Shown piece after piece: positions 1 through 8,118 of a DNA stretch of 64,000 bases. Each line of letters opens with the position of its first letter. Position 1 is the stretch's first letter. Source of the stretch: Paractinoplanes pyxinae (GTDB lineage: Bacteria > Actinomycetota > Actinomycetes > Mycobacteriales > Micromonosporaceae); the NCBI RefSeq assembly GCF_026626335.1, contig NZ_JAPNTZ010000001.1:682001-746000 (forward strand), read 5' to 3'. Under the pieces are notes generated by a model. That model had not been told where the DNA came from. It did not search any database and worked only from the letters and a program-made list of their open reading frames with translations. The position numbers and the translations under genes are program-made.

Positions 1-1
1 G

Positions 2-649
2 TTGTGGGGCAGCCTGCCGGCCGGTCACGAGCTGCGGGAGCTGTACTGCTGGAGCGGTGGGACCAGCATGTCGACGCCGCTCGTGGCCGGGGCAGCCGCC
101 CTCGTACGCGAACGCCTGACCGCCGACGGCGGCGCGCCCTCGGCCGCTCTGCTCAAGGCCGTGCTCATCAACGGCGCGGCCACGATGAGCGGCCAGTTCG
201 CCGGCGAGATCAGCGCCGGGCCCAACAACGTGTGCGGGTTCGGCCGGGTCGACGTCACTGCCGCCCTGGCCCCCGCGCCCGACGAGCAACTGCGCTACGA
301 CGACTCGTCCGACGGCGTGGCCACGGGCCAGATGCGGCGCTACACCGTGCCCGCGTCCGAGGCCGAGACGCCGCTCAAGGTCACGCTGGTCTGGACCGAC
401 CCGCCGTCGCTGGAGGGCATCGGCTCGCTCGTCAACCAGCTCTACCTGCAGGTGCAGGCCCCGGACGGCACGGTCCTGGACGGCGACACCACGCCGTTCC
501 CGACCGCCACCAACAACGTCCAGCAGGTCACGGTGCCCGCCCCGGCCCCCGGCACCTACACCGTGCGCGTGCGCGGCGTGTCGGTCCCCGGCAGCCCGTC
601 GCAGCCCTACGCCGTGGTCGTCTCGGGCGGCACCGACCTCGTGCGCTGA
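2..649 (+). CDS. Subtilisin-like (S8) serine peptidase, C-terminal part
   Basis: This is the 3' end of a gene that begins left of the window. The segment around residues 19-30 carries GGTSMSTPLVAG, the S8 family motif holding the catalytic serine, so the catalytic Asp and His must lie upstream and are not visible. After the peptidase core, about 110 residues form a beta-rich P-domain/jelly-roll-like tail (LKVTLVWTDPP, then a PGTYTVRVRG strand pattern), common behind secreted subtilases. The likely role is an extracellular protease. Seen: the serine motif and tail. Inferred: secretion and activity. The true start cannot be chosen here. Confidence 0.85.
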   Translation: MWGSLPAGHELRELYCWSGGTSMSTPLVAGAAALVRERLTADGGAPSAALLKAVLINGAATMSGQFAGEISAGPNNVCGFGRVDVTAALAPAPDEQLRYDDSSDGVATGQMRRYTVPASEAETPLKVTLVWTDPPSLEGIGSLVNQLYLQVQAPDGTVLDGDTTPFPTATNNVQQVTVPAPAPGTYTVRVRGVSVPGSPSQPYAVVVSGGTDLVR

Positions 650-654
650 ATATC

Positions 655-660
655 TACACT
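655..660 (+). promoter_or_regulatory. -10 element TACACT for a leaderless lipoprotein gene
   Basis: TACACT fits the actinobacterial TANNNT -10 pattern and ends 7 nt before the ATG at 668, so transcription would begin at or next to the start codon. No Shine-Dalgarno sequence lies in the 18-bp gap after the preceding gene, which agrees with a leaderless transcript. Inferred from spacing only. Confidence 0.45.
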
Positions 661-667
661 GCTCGAC

Positions 668-1300
668 ATGCGAGCACTGTGGACGGCGGCCGGTGCCCTA
701 GTGGTGGCGCTGGCCGCCGGGTGCGGTCAGGGCGTGGGCGAGATCGACCGCAGCGAGCTCTCCCACGACATACCGCAGATCAGGTCGCTCCGCCTGATCG
801 ACGCCCTGCCCGAGCCGGCCGACCTCGGGCCGGGGTGGACGCTCGACACCACGTCCGTCGACGACGAGGACTACTACAACGAGTACGCGATCTCCGAGGT
901 CGCCCGGAACTGCGAGGGCGCGTCGCCCACAGCGGCCGAGCTGACCGAGCCGAACGAGTACACCGCGTCCGTCTCGATGGAGCCGGAGGAGGGGCCGGGC
1001 CATCTGTGGGTCCGGATCGCGGTGGACAGCCCGGCCGGCTCGGCCGACCGGCTGGCCCTGATCCGCGCGGCCTACGAGAGCTGCGAGGTCGAGGGTCAGT
1101 CGTACCAGATGCTGAAGCCGGCCGGTGTCGACGCCGACGAGTCCTTCGGCGTGCGGATCACCGAGGGCTCGCAGGTCTTCACCTGGGTCTACGCGCGGCA
1201 CGGCGGCCTGGTGGTGGCGCTCTCCGGGCGCGAGGGCGTGGACGCCGAGCCGCTGCTGCCGAAGGCGATGGCCGAGGCGCGGGCCGCGGTCGAGCGCTAG
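668..1300 (+). CDS. Putative secreted lipoprotein, unknown function
   Basis: A 210-residue protein with a typical lipoprotein signal: short basic N-terminus, hydrophobic stretch and a lipobox LAAGC with lipidation at Cys19. The mature part is acidic and has two cysteines (near GCEGAS-like and ESCEV positions) that could form a disulfide. I do not recognise a named family; the layout resembles small actinobacterial cell-surface lipoproteins of about 200 residues. It stands alone, is convergent with the SRPBCC gene and overlaps it by 4 bp at the stop codons. The start is supported by a TACACT -10 element 7 nt upstream. Confidence 0.7.
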   Translation: MRALWTAAGALVVALAAGCGQGVGEIDRSELSHDIPQIRSLRLIDALPEPADLGPGWTLDTTSVDDEDYYNEYAISEVARNCEGASPTAAELTEPNEYTASVSMEPEEGPGHLWVRIAVDSPAGSADRLALIRAAYESCEVEGQSYQMLKPAGVDADESFGVRITEGSQVFTWVYARHGGLVVALSGREGVDAEPLLPKAMAEARAAVER

Positions 1301-1770
1301 GCCCGGCTCTCGGCCAGAGTGGCCAGCTGACCGGTGACGGCGCCCCAGCCCTCGAAGAAGCCCAGCTTCTCGTGGTGCTCGCGGGCCGACGGGTCGCCGT
1401 GGCGGACGAGGACGCGGTAGTCGGTGCCGTCCGGGTGGTCGGCGAAGGTGATCTCGGCGGTCAGCGCGACCGGCTGGGGACTGGTGGGCCGCCACGAGCT
1501 GTCGACCGCGTTGGTGAAGACGAGGCGTTGCTCGTCCTCGACGAGGAGGAACAGCGCGTCCATGTGCGGGGCGAAGGTGACGCCGTCGTCGTCGCTCATC
1601 CGGGTCACGAGGCCGCCGCCGGGGCGGGCCTCCAACTGGTCGACGCGGCACACGGTGGGGGCCGGGATCCACCACTGCGCGAAGCGGTCCGGGTCGGTCC
1701 AGGCCCGCCACACGGTTGCCCGCGGGGCCCGGATGACACGCTGCAGGGTCAGGTCGAGGTCGGGGTTCAC
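1297..1770 (-). CDS. SRPBCC (AHSA1-type) ligand-binding protein
   Basis: A 157-residue START/Bet v1-like protein of the activator-of-Hsp90 homologue family. The opening pattern of a beta strand, then IRAPRATVWRAWTDPDRFAQWW, is characteristic of this fold, followed by an acidic-substrate strand pattern and a C-terminal helix with GFFEGWGAVTGQL. In actinobacteria such proteins are usually coded with an ArsR regulator, exactly as here: its ATG overlaps the stop of the upstream ArsR gene by 4 bp, implying translational coupling. The ligand is unknown. Confidence 0.85.
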   Translation of the reverse strand: MNPDLDLTLQRVIRAPRATVWRAWTDPDRFAQWWIPAPTVCRVDQLEARPGGGLVTRMSDDDGVTFAPHMDALFLLVEDEQRLVFTNAVDSSWRPTSPQPVALTAEITFADHPDGTDYRVLVRHGDPSAREHHEKLGFFEGWGAVTGQLATLAESRA

Positions 1771-2102
1771 GGCGAGTTCTCCTCTTCGGTGACGAATTGC
1801 TCGAGGCGGTCGGTGCGCTGCTGCCAGATGTCGCGCTGCTCGGCCAGCCAGTCCTCGACGACGGCCAGACGCTGACGGTTGAGGACGCAGGTGCGTACGC
1901 GCCCGGCCTTCGTCGTGCGGATGAGGCCGGCCGACTCGAGCGTGCGCACGTGCTTCATGAAGGACGGCAGGGTCATCGGGAAGGCGCCGGCCAGCTCACC
2001 CACGCTCGCCGGCCCCGACCCGAGCCGCCGGACGACACCGCGCCGGGTCGGGTCGGCCAGAGCCACGAAGACGTCGTCGAGCTGCGCCGAATACTGTGCC
2101 AC
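1767..2102 (-). CDS. ArsR-family transcriptional regulator
   Basis: A 111-residue winged-helix protein: FVALADPTRRGVVRRL and ELAGAFPMTLPSFMKHVRTLESAGLI are the classical ArsR helices, followed by a wing (KAGRVRTCVLN) and a C-terminal dimerisation helix (WLAEQRDIWQQRTDRLEQFV). No cysteine metal-binding site is visible, so it belongs to the non-metal ArsR group that accompanies SRPBCC genes. It starts with GTG. A perfect 10-bp inverted repeat lies about 23 bp upstream, probably its own operator. It is co-transcribed with the SRPBCC gene through a 4-bp overlap. Confidence 0.88.
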   Translation of the reverse strand: MAQYSAQLDDVFVALADPTRRGVVRRLGSGPASVGELAGAFPMTLPSFMKHVRTLESAGLIRTTKAGRVRTCVLNRQRLAVVEDWLAEQRDIWQQRTDRLEQFVTEEENSP

Positions 2103-2124
2103 GCGGCTAAGTATTGCCCGCCCG

Positions 2125-2150
2125 GATAGTTAGCGCAAGGGCTAACTATC
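2125..2150. promoter_or_regulatory. Inverted repeat, likely ArsR operator
   Basis: GATAGTTAGC, a 6-nt spacer, then GCTAACTATC: perfect 10-bp arms between the divergent ArsR gene and the GGCT-fold gene. A partial third half-site (GCTAAGTATT, 2105-2114) sits between it and the GTG of the ArsR gene. Its position fits autoregulation and possible control of the divergent gene. Binding is inferred. Confidence 0.6.
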
Positions 2151-2185
2151 GGCAAGCGGATACTGGTCGGGTGACGGGGAAGCGG

Positions 2186-3127
2186 ATGCCGGCCATTTTC
2201 GGGTACGGGTCACTGGTCGCGCCGGAGACGATCGACGGGCTCGGCGGGCGCCACCCGCGCCGGGCCCGCCTCCGTGGATGGACCCGCACCTGGAACGTCT
2301 GCACCGACAACACGGCGAACGGCCCCGTCGTCTATCAAGACGTAGCCGATGGCACTCGCCCGCCCATCCAGGTCCTTTTCCTGACCATCGAGCGAGCCGC
2401 CGCCGGTGGTTTCCGTGGGGCTGCTTCGGGCACGGCCGCCGCTGGTGGTTCTCGTGGGGCCGCTTCGGGCGTCGCCGCGGCCGGCAGTTCTCTTGCGGCC
2501 GCATCGGGCGTCGCCGCCGCTGGCAGTTCTCGTGGGCCCGCACCGGGCATCGGCGCCGCTGGCAGTTCTCATGGGGGCGCATCGGGCGTCGCCGCTGCCG
2601 GCGGTTCTGGTGGGGCCGCTTCGGGCGTCGCCGCTGCTGGCGGTTCTGGTGGGAGCGCTTCAGGCGTCGCCGCGGCCGGCGGTTCTGGTGGGGGCGCTTC
2701 GGGCGTCGCCGTCACCGGTCAGGGTGAGCCCACGTTCGGCGCCATTCGCGCCGCGGCACCGATCGGGTCGGCCGGCGCCGGTGCGGAACCAGCCGCCCGG
2801 TCCGCGTCCGACGCGGCCAGGGCCGAGCAGGCTGCGGTCGAGGGCGTGCTTTTCGAGCTGCCCGAGGAGAAGTTGCCGGCATTGGACGCGCGCGAGGGCA
2901 ACTACACGCGGGTCGCGGTTGACGTTGAAGGGTTCGGGACGGCGTGGACGTATGTCGCCCGGCCCGAGAGCGCCGAGCGGGCCCGGCGGGGCATCGCGGC
3001 CGGGACGGCCCGCATCCGCCAGGACTACCTGGCCACGGTGGTCGCGGCGTTCGGAGCCTACGGGGACATGCCACCGCCGTATCCGCTGCCGGCGCCCGTG
3101 GTTCCGCTCCTCCGCATCCGCCGCTGA
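2186..3127 (+). CDS. Gamma-glutamylcyclotransferase-like protein with a repeat insertion
   Basis: A 313-residue protein. Residues 1-70 open with MPAIFGYGSLVAP, the GGCT-fold signature (YGSL loop), and the core resumes after residue ~200 with VEGVLFELPEEKLPALDAREGNYTRV, the second family hallmark. Between the halves are eight 13-residue repeats of the type AAAGGSGGAASGV (residues 71-174) plus about 25 more Ala/Gly-rich residues. Related proteins have no such insert and are about 180-200 residues. The ATG at 2186 is preferred because the fold starts there and GGGGAAG precedes it. Enzymatic activity on gamma-glutamyl amines is a family-level guess; the insert may be a tolerated surface loop or may impair folding. 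Confidence 0.75.
   Translation: MPAIFGYGSLVAPETIDGLGGRHPRRARLRGWTRTWNVCTDNTANGPVVYQDVADGTRPPIQVLFLTIERAAAGGFRGAASGTAAAGGSRGAASGVAAAGSSLAAASGVAAAGSSRGPAPGIGAAGSSHGGASGVAAAGGSGGAASGVAAAGGSGGSASGVAAAGGSGGGASGVAVTGQGEPTFGAIRAAAPIGSAGAGAEPAARSASDAARAEQAAVEGVLFELPEEKLPALDAREGNYTRVAVDVEGFGTAWTYVARPESAERARRGIAAGTARIRQDYLATVVAAFGAYGDMPPPYPLPAPVVPLLRIRR
2396..2707 (+). repeat. 39-bp in-frame tandem repeat, 8 copies
   Basis: Eight consecutive 39-bp units inside the GGCT-like gene, each coding a 13-residue Ala/Gly/Ser segment. The last three copies are most alike; the first five carry scattered substitutions (Arg, Leu, Pro, His). Because the period is divisible by three, several other frames stay open through the array. 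Confidence 0.9.
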
Positions 3128-3164
3128 CGACGCAGCATGTTCACACCTTGGACGCAACGTTGTA

Positions 3165-3180
3165 ATGGGAGCGCTCCCAT
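3165..3180. promoter_or_regulatory. CebR-type LacI-family operator
   Basis: ATGGGAGCGCTCCCAT is a perfect 16-bp palindrome. Its 14-bp core TGGGAGCGCTCCCA equals the operator known for CebR/CelR, the LacI-family repressors of cellulose/cello-oligosaccharide genes in Streptomyces and Thermobifida. It lies 44 bp before the GH3 start and may sit between TTGTAA and TAAACA promoter hexamers. The sequence match is seen; regulation by a CebR homologue outside the window is inferred. Confidence 0.8.
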
Positions 3181-3223
3181 GTAAACATGACGGTCAATGT
3201 CTGACCGGTCGTGAGGACACACC

Positions 3224-5758
3224 ATGCGCTCACTCGGATCGGCCGCGCTTGTCGGAGCGCTCGGCCTTTCTGTCATTGCTGTGCCCGCCCTGTTCATCCC
3301 CGCGCAGGCCACCGCCGCCCTGCCCAACACCGCCGCGCCTGCTCGGGCCGCCGCCCTGCCCACCGCTGGCAGTGTGGCCCTTGCCCAAGCCGACGCTGCG
3401 GCGTCTGTTCGGGCCGCTGCTGTCCTGCCCTACCTGGACCCGTCGCTGCCGGTGGCCGACCGCGTCGCCGACCTGCTCGGGCGGATGACGCTCGACGACA
3501 AGGTCGGGCAGATGACGCAGTCGGAGCGGGGGACGACCACGGCGGCCGACGTCACCTCGTACCGGGTGGGGTCGGTGCTCTCGGGTGGCGGGTCGGCGCC
3601 CTCGCCGAACACGCCGGCCGGCTGGGCCGACATGTATGACAGCTATCAGCGCGGCGCCCTGGCCACCCCGCTGCAAATCCCGATCATCTACGGCATCGAC
3701 GCCGTGCACGGCAACAACAATGTGCCGGGGTCGACCATCTTTCCGCACAACATCGGACTGGGTGCGACACGCGATCCGGCGCTTGTTGAGCGAATTGGTC
3801 GCGCGACCGCCGAGGAAGTGAGCGGAGCCGGCCAGGATTGGACGTTTGCGCCGTGCCTGTGCGTTGCGCGCAACGACCGATGGGGGCGCACCTACGAGTC
3901 GTACGGGGAAAAGCCGGAGCTGGCGACGGCCATGACCACCATCGTGGACGGCCTGCAGGACAACGGCGTGCTCGCCACGGCCAAGCACTACATCGGGGAC
4001 GGCGGCACGACCGGCGGCGTCGACCAGGGCAACACCGAGATCAGCGAGGCCGAGCTGCGAAACGTGCATCTTCCGCCATTCAAAGCAGCCATCGAGCGTG
4101 GCGTCGGGTCGGTGATGCTGTCGTTCAGCAGCTTCAACGGCACGAAGCTGCACAGTCACAAGTATCTGGTCACCGACCTGCTCAAGGGCGAACTCGGCTT
4201 CACCGGTTTCGTCGTCTCGGACTGGGCGGCCATCGACCAGCTCGACGGCCAGCGCGGCTTCACCCAGGCCGAGGTGGTCATCGCGTTCAATGCCGGCCTC
4301 GACATGGCGATGGTGCCGACCGACTGGAAAGTGTTCGTCGGCTACCTGAAGGCGGCCGTGCAGGCGGGGCAGATCCCGATGGCGCGAGTCGACGACGCCA
4401 ACCGGCGCATCCTCACCAAGAAGTTCGAGCTCGGCTTGTTCGAGAAACCGTACGCGGACCGCAGTTTCGCTTCGACGATCGGGAGCGCCGAGCACCGTGC
4501 GCTGGCCCGGCAGGCCGTGCGGCAGTCGCAGGTGCTGCTGAAGAAGGGGATCCTGCCGCTGGCCAAGACCGGCGGCAAGATCTTCGTGGCCGGCAAGAGC
4601 GCCGACGACCTGGGCAACCAGAGCGGTGGCTGGACGCTGAGCTGGCAGGGTGCGAGCGGTAACACGGTCCCTGGAACGTCGATCCTGTCCGGCATCCGGA
4701 CTGCGGTCGGCAGCGGCGCCACGGTGACTTACAACCGCGACGGTACGGGCATCGACAGCTCGTATCGCGCGGCGATCGCAGTGGTGGGCGAAACCCCGTA
4801 CGCGGAAGGAGAGGGAGATCGCCCCGGCGCGATGACCCTGGACGCGACCGACCTGGCCACGCTGTCCCGCCTGCGGGCGTCGGGTGTGCCGGTGATCGTG
4901 GTGCTGGTCTCCGGCCGCCCGCTGGACATCGCAGCCGAGCTGAGCAGCTGGAACGCGCTGATCGCGGCCTGGCTGCCCGGCACCGAGGGCGCAGGCGTGG
5001 CCGACGTCCTCTTCGGCGACTACGCCCCGACCGGCAAGCTGCCCGTGACGTGGATGCAGTCCGCCGCCCAGCAACCCATCAACGACGGCGACGGCAAGAC
5101 ACCGCTTTTCCCGTACGGCTATGGCCTGACCTATGCAGACACGTCGCCCGACACAACCGCACCGACCGTTCCCGGCGTGCCCGTGGCCGCTTCAGTGACC
5201 AGCAGTGGGCTGACGCTCTCGTGGACGCCATCAGCCGACACCGGCGGCAGCGGCCTGGCCGGCTACGACGTCTACCGGGACGGTGTCCTGATCGGCTCGC
5301 CCACCACAGCCACCCACACGGTGACGGGCTTGACCCCAGCCACCCGCTACGAGTTCACCGTGGCCGCGCGGGACACAGCCGGAAACCGTTCCACCCGCTC
5401 AGCGGCACTAGCAGTGACAACAGCCGCCGGCACCCCGTCCGGTTCGTGCCGGGTCCGCTACACCACCAACGATTGGAGCACCGGCTTCACCGGCACGGTA
5501 GCCCTGACCAACACCGGCACCACGCCGATCAACCCGTGGACGCTCAGCTGGACTTTCGGCGCCGGCCAAACCGTGACGCAGGCGTGGTCGGCAAGAGTCA
5601 CCCAGTCCGGCTCCACGGTGACCGCCACCGGCGAGTCCTGGAGCGCCGCGCTCGCCCCCGGAGCAACCGTCAGCTTCGGCTTCAACGGCGCCCACTCCGG
5701 CGCCAACCCCCGCCCCACCGTGTTCACCCTGAACGGCACAACGTGCACTACCGACTGA
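3224..5758 (+). CDS. Secreted GH3 beta-glucosidase/exo-glucanase with FN3 and CBM2
   Basis: An 844-residue secreted enzyme. Residues 1-36 form a signal peptide. The GH3 catalytic part (about 70-645) shows GIDAVHGNNNVPGSTIFPHNIGLGA-type substrate-pocket motifs, DRWGRTYESYGE, AKHYIGDGG and VVSDWAAI, where the Asp of SDW is the family nucleophile. A fibronectin type III domain (about 648-737) and a CBM2 domain (742-844, starting CRVRY and ending TTC) follow. It should release glucose from beta-glucan or cello-oligosaccharides outside the cell, with CBM2 binding cellulose or chitin. GAGGAC precedes the ATG. The CebR-type operator upstream supports a role in beta-glucan use. Immediately at its stop codon begins a 93-bp repeat array. 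Confidence 0.93.
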   Translation: MRSLGSAALVGALGLSVIAVPALFIPAQATAALPNTAAPARAAALPTAGSVALAQADAAASVRAAAVLPYLDPSLPVADRVADLLGRMTLDDKVGQMTQSERGTTTAADVTSYRVGSVLSGGGSAPSPNTPAGWADMYDSYQRGALATPLQIPIIYGIDAVHGNNNVPGSTIFPHNIGLGATRDPALVERIGRATAEEVSGAGQDWTFAPCLCVARNDRWGRTYESYGEKPELATAMTTIVDGLQDNGVLATAKHYIGDGGTTGGVDQGNTEISEAELRNVHLPPFKAAIERGVGSVMLSFSSFNGTKLHSHKYLVTDLLKGELGFTGFVVSDWAAIDQLDGQRGFTQAEVVIAFNAGLDMAMVPTDWKVFVGYLKAAVQAGQIPMARVDDANRRILTKKFELGLFEKPYADRSFASTIGSAEHRALARQAVRQSQVLLKKGILPLAKTGGKIFVAGKSADDLGNQSGGWTLSWQGASGNTVPGTSILSGIRTAVGSGATVTYNRDGTGIDSSYRAAIAVVGETPYAEGEGDRPGAMTLDATDLATLSRLRASGVPVIVVLVSGRPLDIAAELSSWNALIAAWLPGTEGAGVADVLFGDYAPTGKLPVTWMQSAAQQPINDGDGKTPLFPYGYGLTYADTSPDTTAPTVPGVPVAASVTSSGLTLSWTPSADTGGSGLAGYDVYRDGVLIGSPTTATHTVTGLTPATRYEFTVAARDTAGNRSTRSAALAVTTAAGTPSGSCRVRYTTNDWSTGFTGTVALTNTGTTPINPWTLSWTFGAGQTVTQAWSARVTQSGSTVTATGESWSAALAPGATVSFGFNGAHSGANPRPTVFTLNGTTCTTD

Positions 5759-6432
5759 GCGTTTATGTCCGCGCCGCTCAACCCAGCCGGCAAACCGCGC
5801 AATCCAGCCGACGAGATGCGTCATGCTCGCGCAGTTTGCGCCGGCAAGTGCGTGTTTATGTCCGCGGCGCTCAACTCCAGCCACAAAGCGCTCAGTTCGA
5901 CCGGCGGGGTGCGCACTCGTCGCTCAACTTCTGTCAGCGGATGAGCGTTCCTGTCCGCGGCGCTCAATACGAGCGGCGAAGCGCTCAATTTGGTCGGCGC
6001 GATGGACAGCGCTCGTGCAGCTTGCGTCGGCGAGTGAGCGTTGTTGTTCGCGGCGCTCAGGTCGGACGACAGAGCGCTCAGGTTGGCCGCCGCGGTGGGC
6101 GGTTCTCGTGCAACTGGCGTCGGCGAGTGAGCGTTGTTGTCCGCGGCGCTCAGGTTGGACGGCACAGCACTAAAGTTGGCCGCCGCAGTGGGCGGTTCTC
6201 GTGCCGCTGGCGTCGGCGAGTGAGCGTTAATGTCCGCGGAATTCGAGTCGGGCGGAAGAACGCTCAGTTCGGCAAACGAAGCGCGCACTCGTCGTGCGGC
6301 TTGCGTCAGCGGATGAGCGTTCGCTTCCGCCGCGACCACTTCGCGCGGCGAAGCGCTCAGTCCGGCCGGCGCGGTTCGCAGTTCTCGCGCAGCGTCCGTC
6401 GGCGAGTGCTCGTTTATGTCCGCGGCGCTCAA
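5755..6432. repeat. 93-bp tandem repeat array, 7 full units plus a partial eighth
   Basis: Units begin at 5755, 5848, 5941, 6034, 6127, 6220, 6313 and 6406, exactly 93 bp apart. A typical unit starts GTGAGCGTTGTTGTCCGCGG, then CGCTCAGG, a second AGCGCTCAGG near offset 40, and ends TGGCGTCGGCGA. TGAGCG and CGCTCA face each other across 13 nt in most units, so each can form a hairpin. Units 4 and 5 are closest; units 1, 6 and 7 are more diverged. The array starts at the GH3 stop codon and ends just before the stop of a membrane protein gene on the other strand. Frames on both strands stay open across it because 93 is divisible by three, but no start, RBS or recognisable protein supports translation. 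Confidence 0.9.
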
Positions 6433-6466
6433 TGTGCGGAGAGGTTGCGCGCTTCGGTCGTCTTGG

Positions 6467-6877
6467 TCAGTGGGCGGCGGCGAGGGCGGCGATCAGGGCG
6501 ATGGCCGCGGCCAGGGTGCGTAGGCGGTCGGCTCGTAGCAGGAAGCGGATGTGCCGCGGGTCGTGGCCGGCGCCGAGGCGGCCGTGTGCAGGAGCGGCAG
6601 CGACGGCCGTGACCAGCATCGCGGCGGCGGTGGCGGCCAGGGTCAGCCACGTCCACGGGGACGGGCCGGACCAGAGCGCCCATCCGCCGGCCAGCAGCAG
6701 GGATCCGTAGACGGCGACGACCACGGGCGTGATCGCGCGGGAGTGGGCGCGGTGGGCGTCCATCCATTGCGCGGCGGGGACGCGGGCCAGCGCCGGATAG
6801 ACGACCGCGGTCACGGTGGCCTGGAAGCCGAGGTGGGCCGCGGCCGTGGCGAGCAGGGCGGATGTGTTGTCAGGCAA
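6467..6877 (-). CDS. Small four-helix membrane protein (DUF1772-like)
   Basis: A 136-residue protein that is mostly four hydrophobic helices ([23 protein letters not shown], then three further stretches) with an HxxH-like pair around AHRAHSRAI and the basic stretch [12 protein letters not shown] near the C-terminus. This layout resembles the small DUF1772/anthrone-oxygenase-like membrane proteins; the match is by pattern only. The start is TTG, with AGGA 8-11 nt upstream. It is divergent from the RCC1 gene with only 26 bp between the two start codons, so its promoter must lie inside that neighbour's coding region or in those 26 bp. Confidence 0.65.
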   Translation of the reverse strand: MPDNTSALLATAAAHLGFQATVTAVVYPALARVPAAQWMDAHRAHSRAITPVVVAVYGSLLLAGGWALWSGPSPWTWLTLAATAAAMLVTAVAAAPAHGRLGAGHDPRHIRFLLRADRLRTLAAAIALIAALAAAH

Positions 6878-6884
6878 GAGATTG

Positions 6885-6892
6885 TCCTAGGA
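6885..6892. promoter_or_regulatory. Palindromic Shine-Dalgarno shared by two divergent genes
   Basis: TCCTAGGA reads the same on both strands. On the + strand it runs into GGAGGAG ahead of the GTG at 6904; on the - strand it supplies AGGA ahead of the TTG at 6877. The two ribosome binding sites therefore overlap in a 26-bp gap. Confidence 0.55.
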
Positions 6893-6903
6893 GGAGTCGG
6901 CAC

Positions 6904-8046
6904 GTGAAGCAGATCCGAGCTTTAGTGACGTTGATCGGCATGGTGATCGCCGCGGTTGCGGCTCTGGCCGGTCCGGCCTCGGCGGCCGCTCCGGCGCCGT
7001 CCGCCGTGGCCACCGGGTACGGACACACCTGTGTCATCCGTACCGACGGAAGTTTGTGGTGTTGGGGCGGCAACTACAGCGGCCAGGTGGGCGACGGCAC
7101 GATCGTCAGCAAGACCACGCCCGTACGGGTGGGAAGCGCCTCCTCCTGGGCCGGGATCGACGGCGGCACCAGCTACAACTGTGCCGTCAGGACCGAGGGA
7201 ACGCTCTGGTGCTGGGGCAGCAACACCCGCGGCCAGCTCGGCGACGGCACCACCTCCCGGCGCACCGCCCCGGTCCAGGTGGGCACCGCCACCACCTGGG
7301 CGAGTGTGAGCGCCGGCGACAGCCACACATGTGCCGTGCGTACGGACGGAACTTTGTGGTGCTGGGGTTTCAACCGTTTCGGCCAGCTGGGTGACGGCGC
7401 GGCCGTCTACACCGCGACCAGCCCGCTGCAGGTCGGCACCGCGACGAACTGGGCGAGCGTAACGGCCGGCTTCGCTCACACTTGCGCAACTCGCACGGAC
7501 GGCACCCTGTGGTGCTGGGGCGACAGCTCGACCGGCCAGCTGGGCACCGGCGCGCTCGGCTACAAGACGACCCCGACCCAGGTCGGCACCGCGACGACAT
7601 GGTCCGACGTCACCGCCGGCTACCTGTTCACCTGCGCCACCCGCACCGACGGCACGCTGTGGTGCTGGGGCGAGAACGGCTACGGCCAGCTCGGCGTCAC
7701 CGGCACCTACCAGGCCGCCCCGATCCAGGTCGGCACGGTCAACACGTGGACGGCGGTCAACGCCGGCTTCGACACCGCGTGCGCCACCCGCACCGACGGC
7801 AGCCTGTGGTGCTGGGGCAACAACGCCTACGGCCAGCTGGCCGACGGCACGACAACCCACCGCTACGCCCCCACCCGGATCGGCACCGCCACCACCTGGA
7901 CCGCGGATGCCGCCGCCGGCTATCACAACTGCGCCTTCCGGACGGGCGCCGCCCTGTGGTGCTGGGGCAACAACGACAACGCCCAGCTGGGCGACGGCAC
8001 CACCACCCAGCGCTCGGCTCCCCAGCAGGTGGTCCTGCCGGGCTGA
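6904..8046 (+). CDS. Secreted RCC1-repeat seven-bladed beta-propeller
   Basis: A 380-residue protein with a signal peptide (residues 1 to about 30, ending GPASAAAP) followed by seven RCC1/BNR-II-type repeats of about 50 residues. Each repeat carries the pattern [22 protein letters not shown], so WCWG occurs seven times and probably makes one closed propeller. The paired cysteines in each repeat suggest disulfides outside the cell. Such proteins usually serve as binding scaffolds; no partner is visible. GTG at 6904 is chosen because GGAGGAG lies 8 nt upstream and the signal peptide begins there. A strong hairpin follows the stop. Confidence 0.88.
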   Translation: MKQIRALVTLIGMVIAAVAALAGPASAAAPAPSAVATGYGHTCVIRTDGSLWCWGGNYSGQVGDGTIVSKTTPVRVGSASSWAGIDGGTSYNCAVRTEGTLWCWGSNTRGQLGDGTTSRRTAPVQVGTATTWASVSAGDSHTCAVRTDGTLWCWGFNRFGQLGDGAAVYTATSPLQVGTATNWASVTAGFAHTCATRTDGTLWCWGDSSTGQLGTGALGYKTTPTQVGTATTWSDVTAGYLFTCATRTDGTLWCWGENGYGQLGVTGTYQAAPIQVGTVNTWTAVNAGFDTACATRTDGSLWCWGNNAYGQLADGTTTHRYAPTRIGTATTWTADAAAGYHNCAFRTGAALWCWGNNDNAQLGDGTTTQRSAPQQVVLPG

Positions 8047-8056
8047 CCTGGACCGG

Positions 8057-8093
8057 CATGCACGCGCCTCTTTCCCGGGGAGGCGCGTGCATG
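8057..8093 (+). terminator. Strong hairpin after the RCC1 gene
   Basis: CATGCACGCGCCTC pairs perfectly with GAGGCGCGTGCATG over a 9-nt loop. It lies 10 bp after the RCC1 stop and 25 bp before the methyltransferase start. There is no T-run, as is usual in actinobacteria. Confidence 0.75.
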
Positions 8094-8118
8094 TCTCAGG
8101 TCGCTAAAGTGAGCGAGC

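Noticed and set aside
4..1875. Long + strand open frame of 623 codons
   Set aside because: It crosses the subtilase, lipoprotein and SRPBCC genes in another frame, is Arg/Pro-rich and has no ribosome binding site or family pattern.
5821..6432. Open - frame across the 93-bp array (203 codons, units like LSAADINAHSPT)
   Set aside because: More protein-like than the + frame, but it lacks a ribosome binding site and signal, and its units diverge without clear codon-position bias. Kept as a possibility only in the array finding.
5755..6432. CRISPR array
   Set aside because: Units are 93 bp and diverged throughout with no conserved repeat/variable spacer split, and no cas genes are near.
5050..6612. 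Open + frame across the 93-bp array, repeating a 31-residue Arg/Ser-rich unit
   Set aside because: It begins inside the GH3 gene and stays open only because the period is divisible by three; no start or plausible fold.
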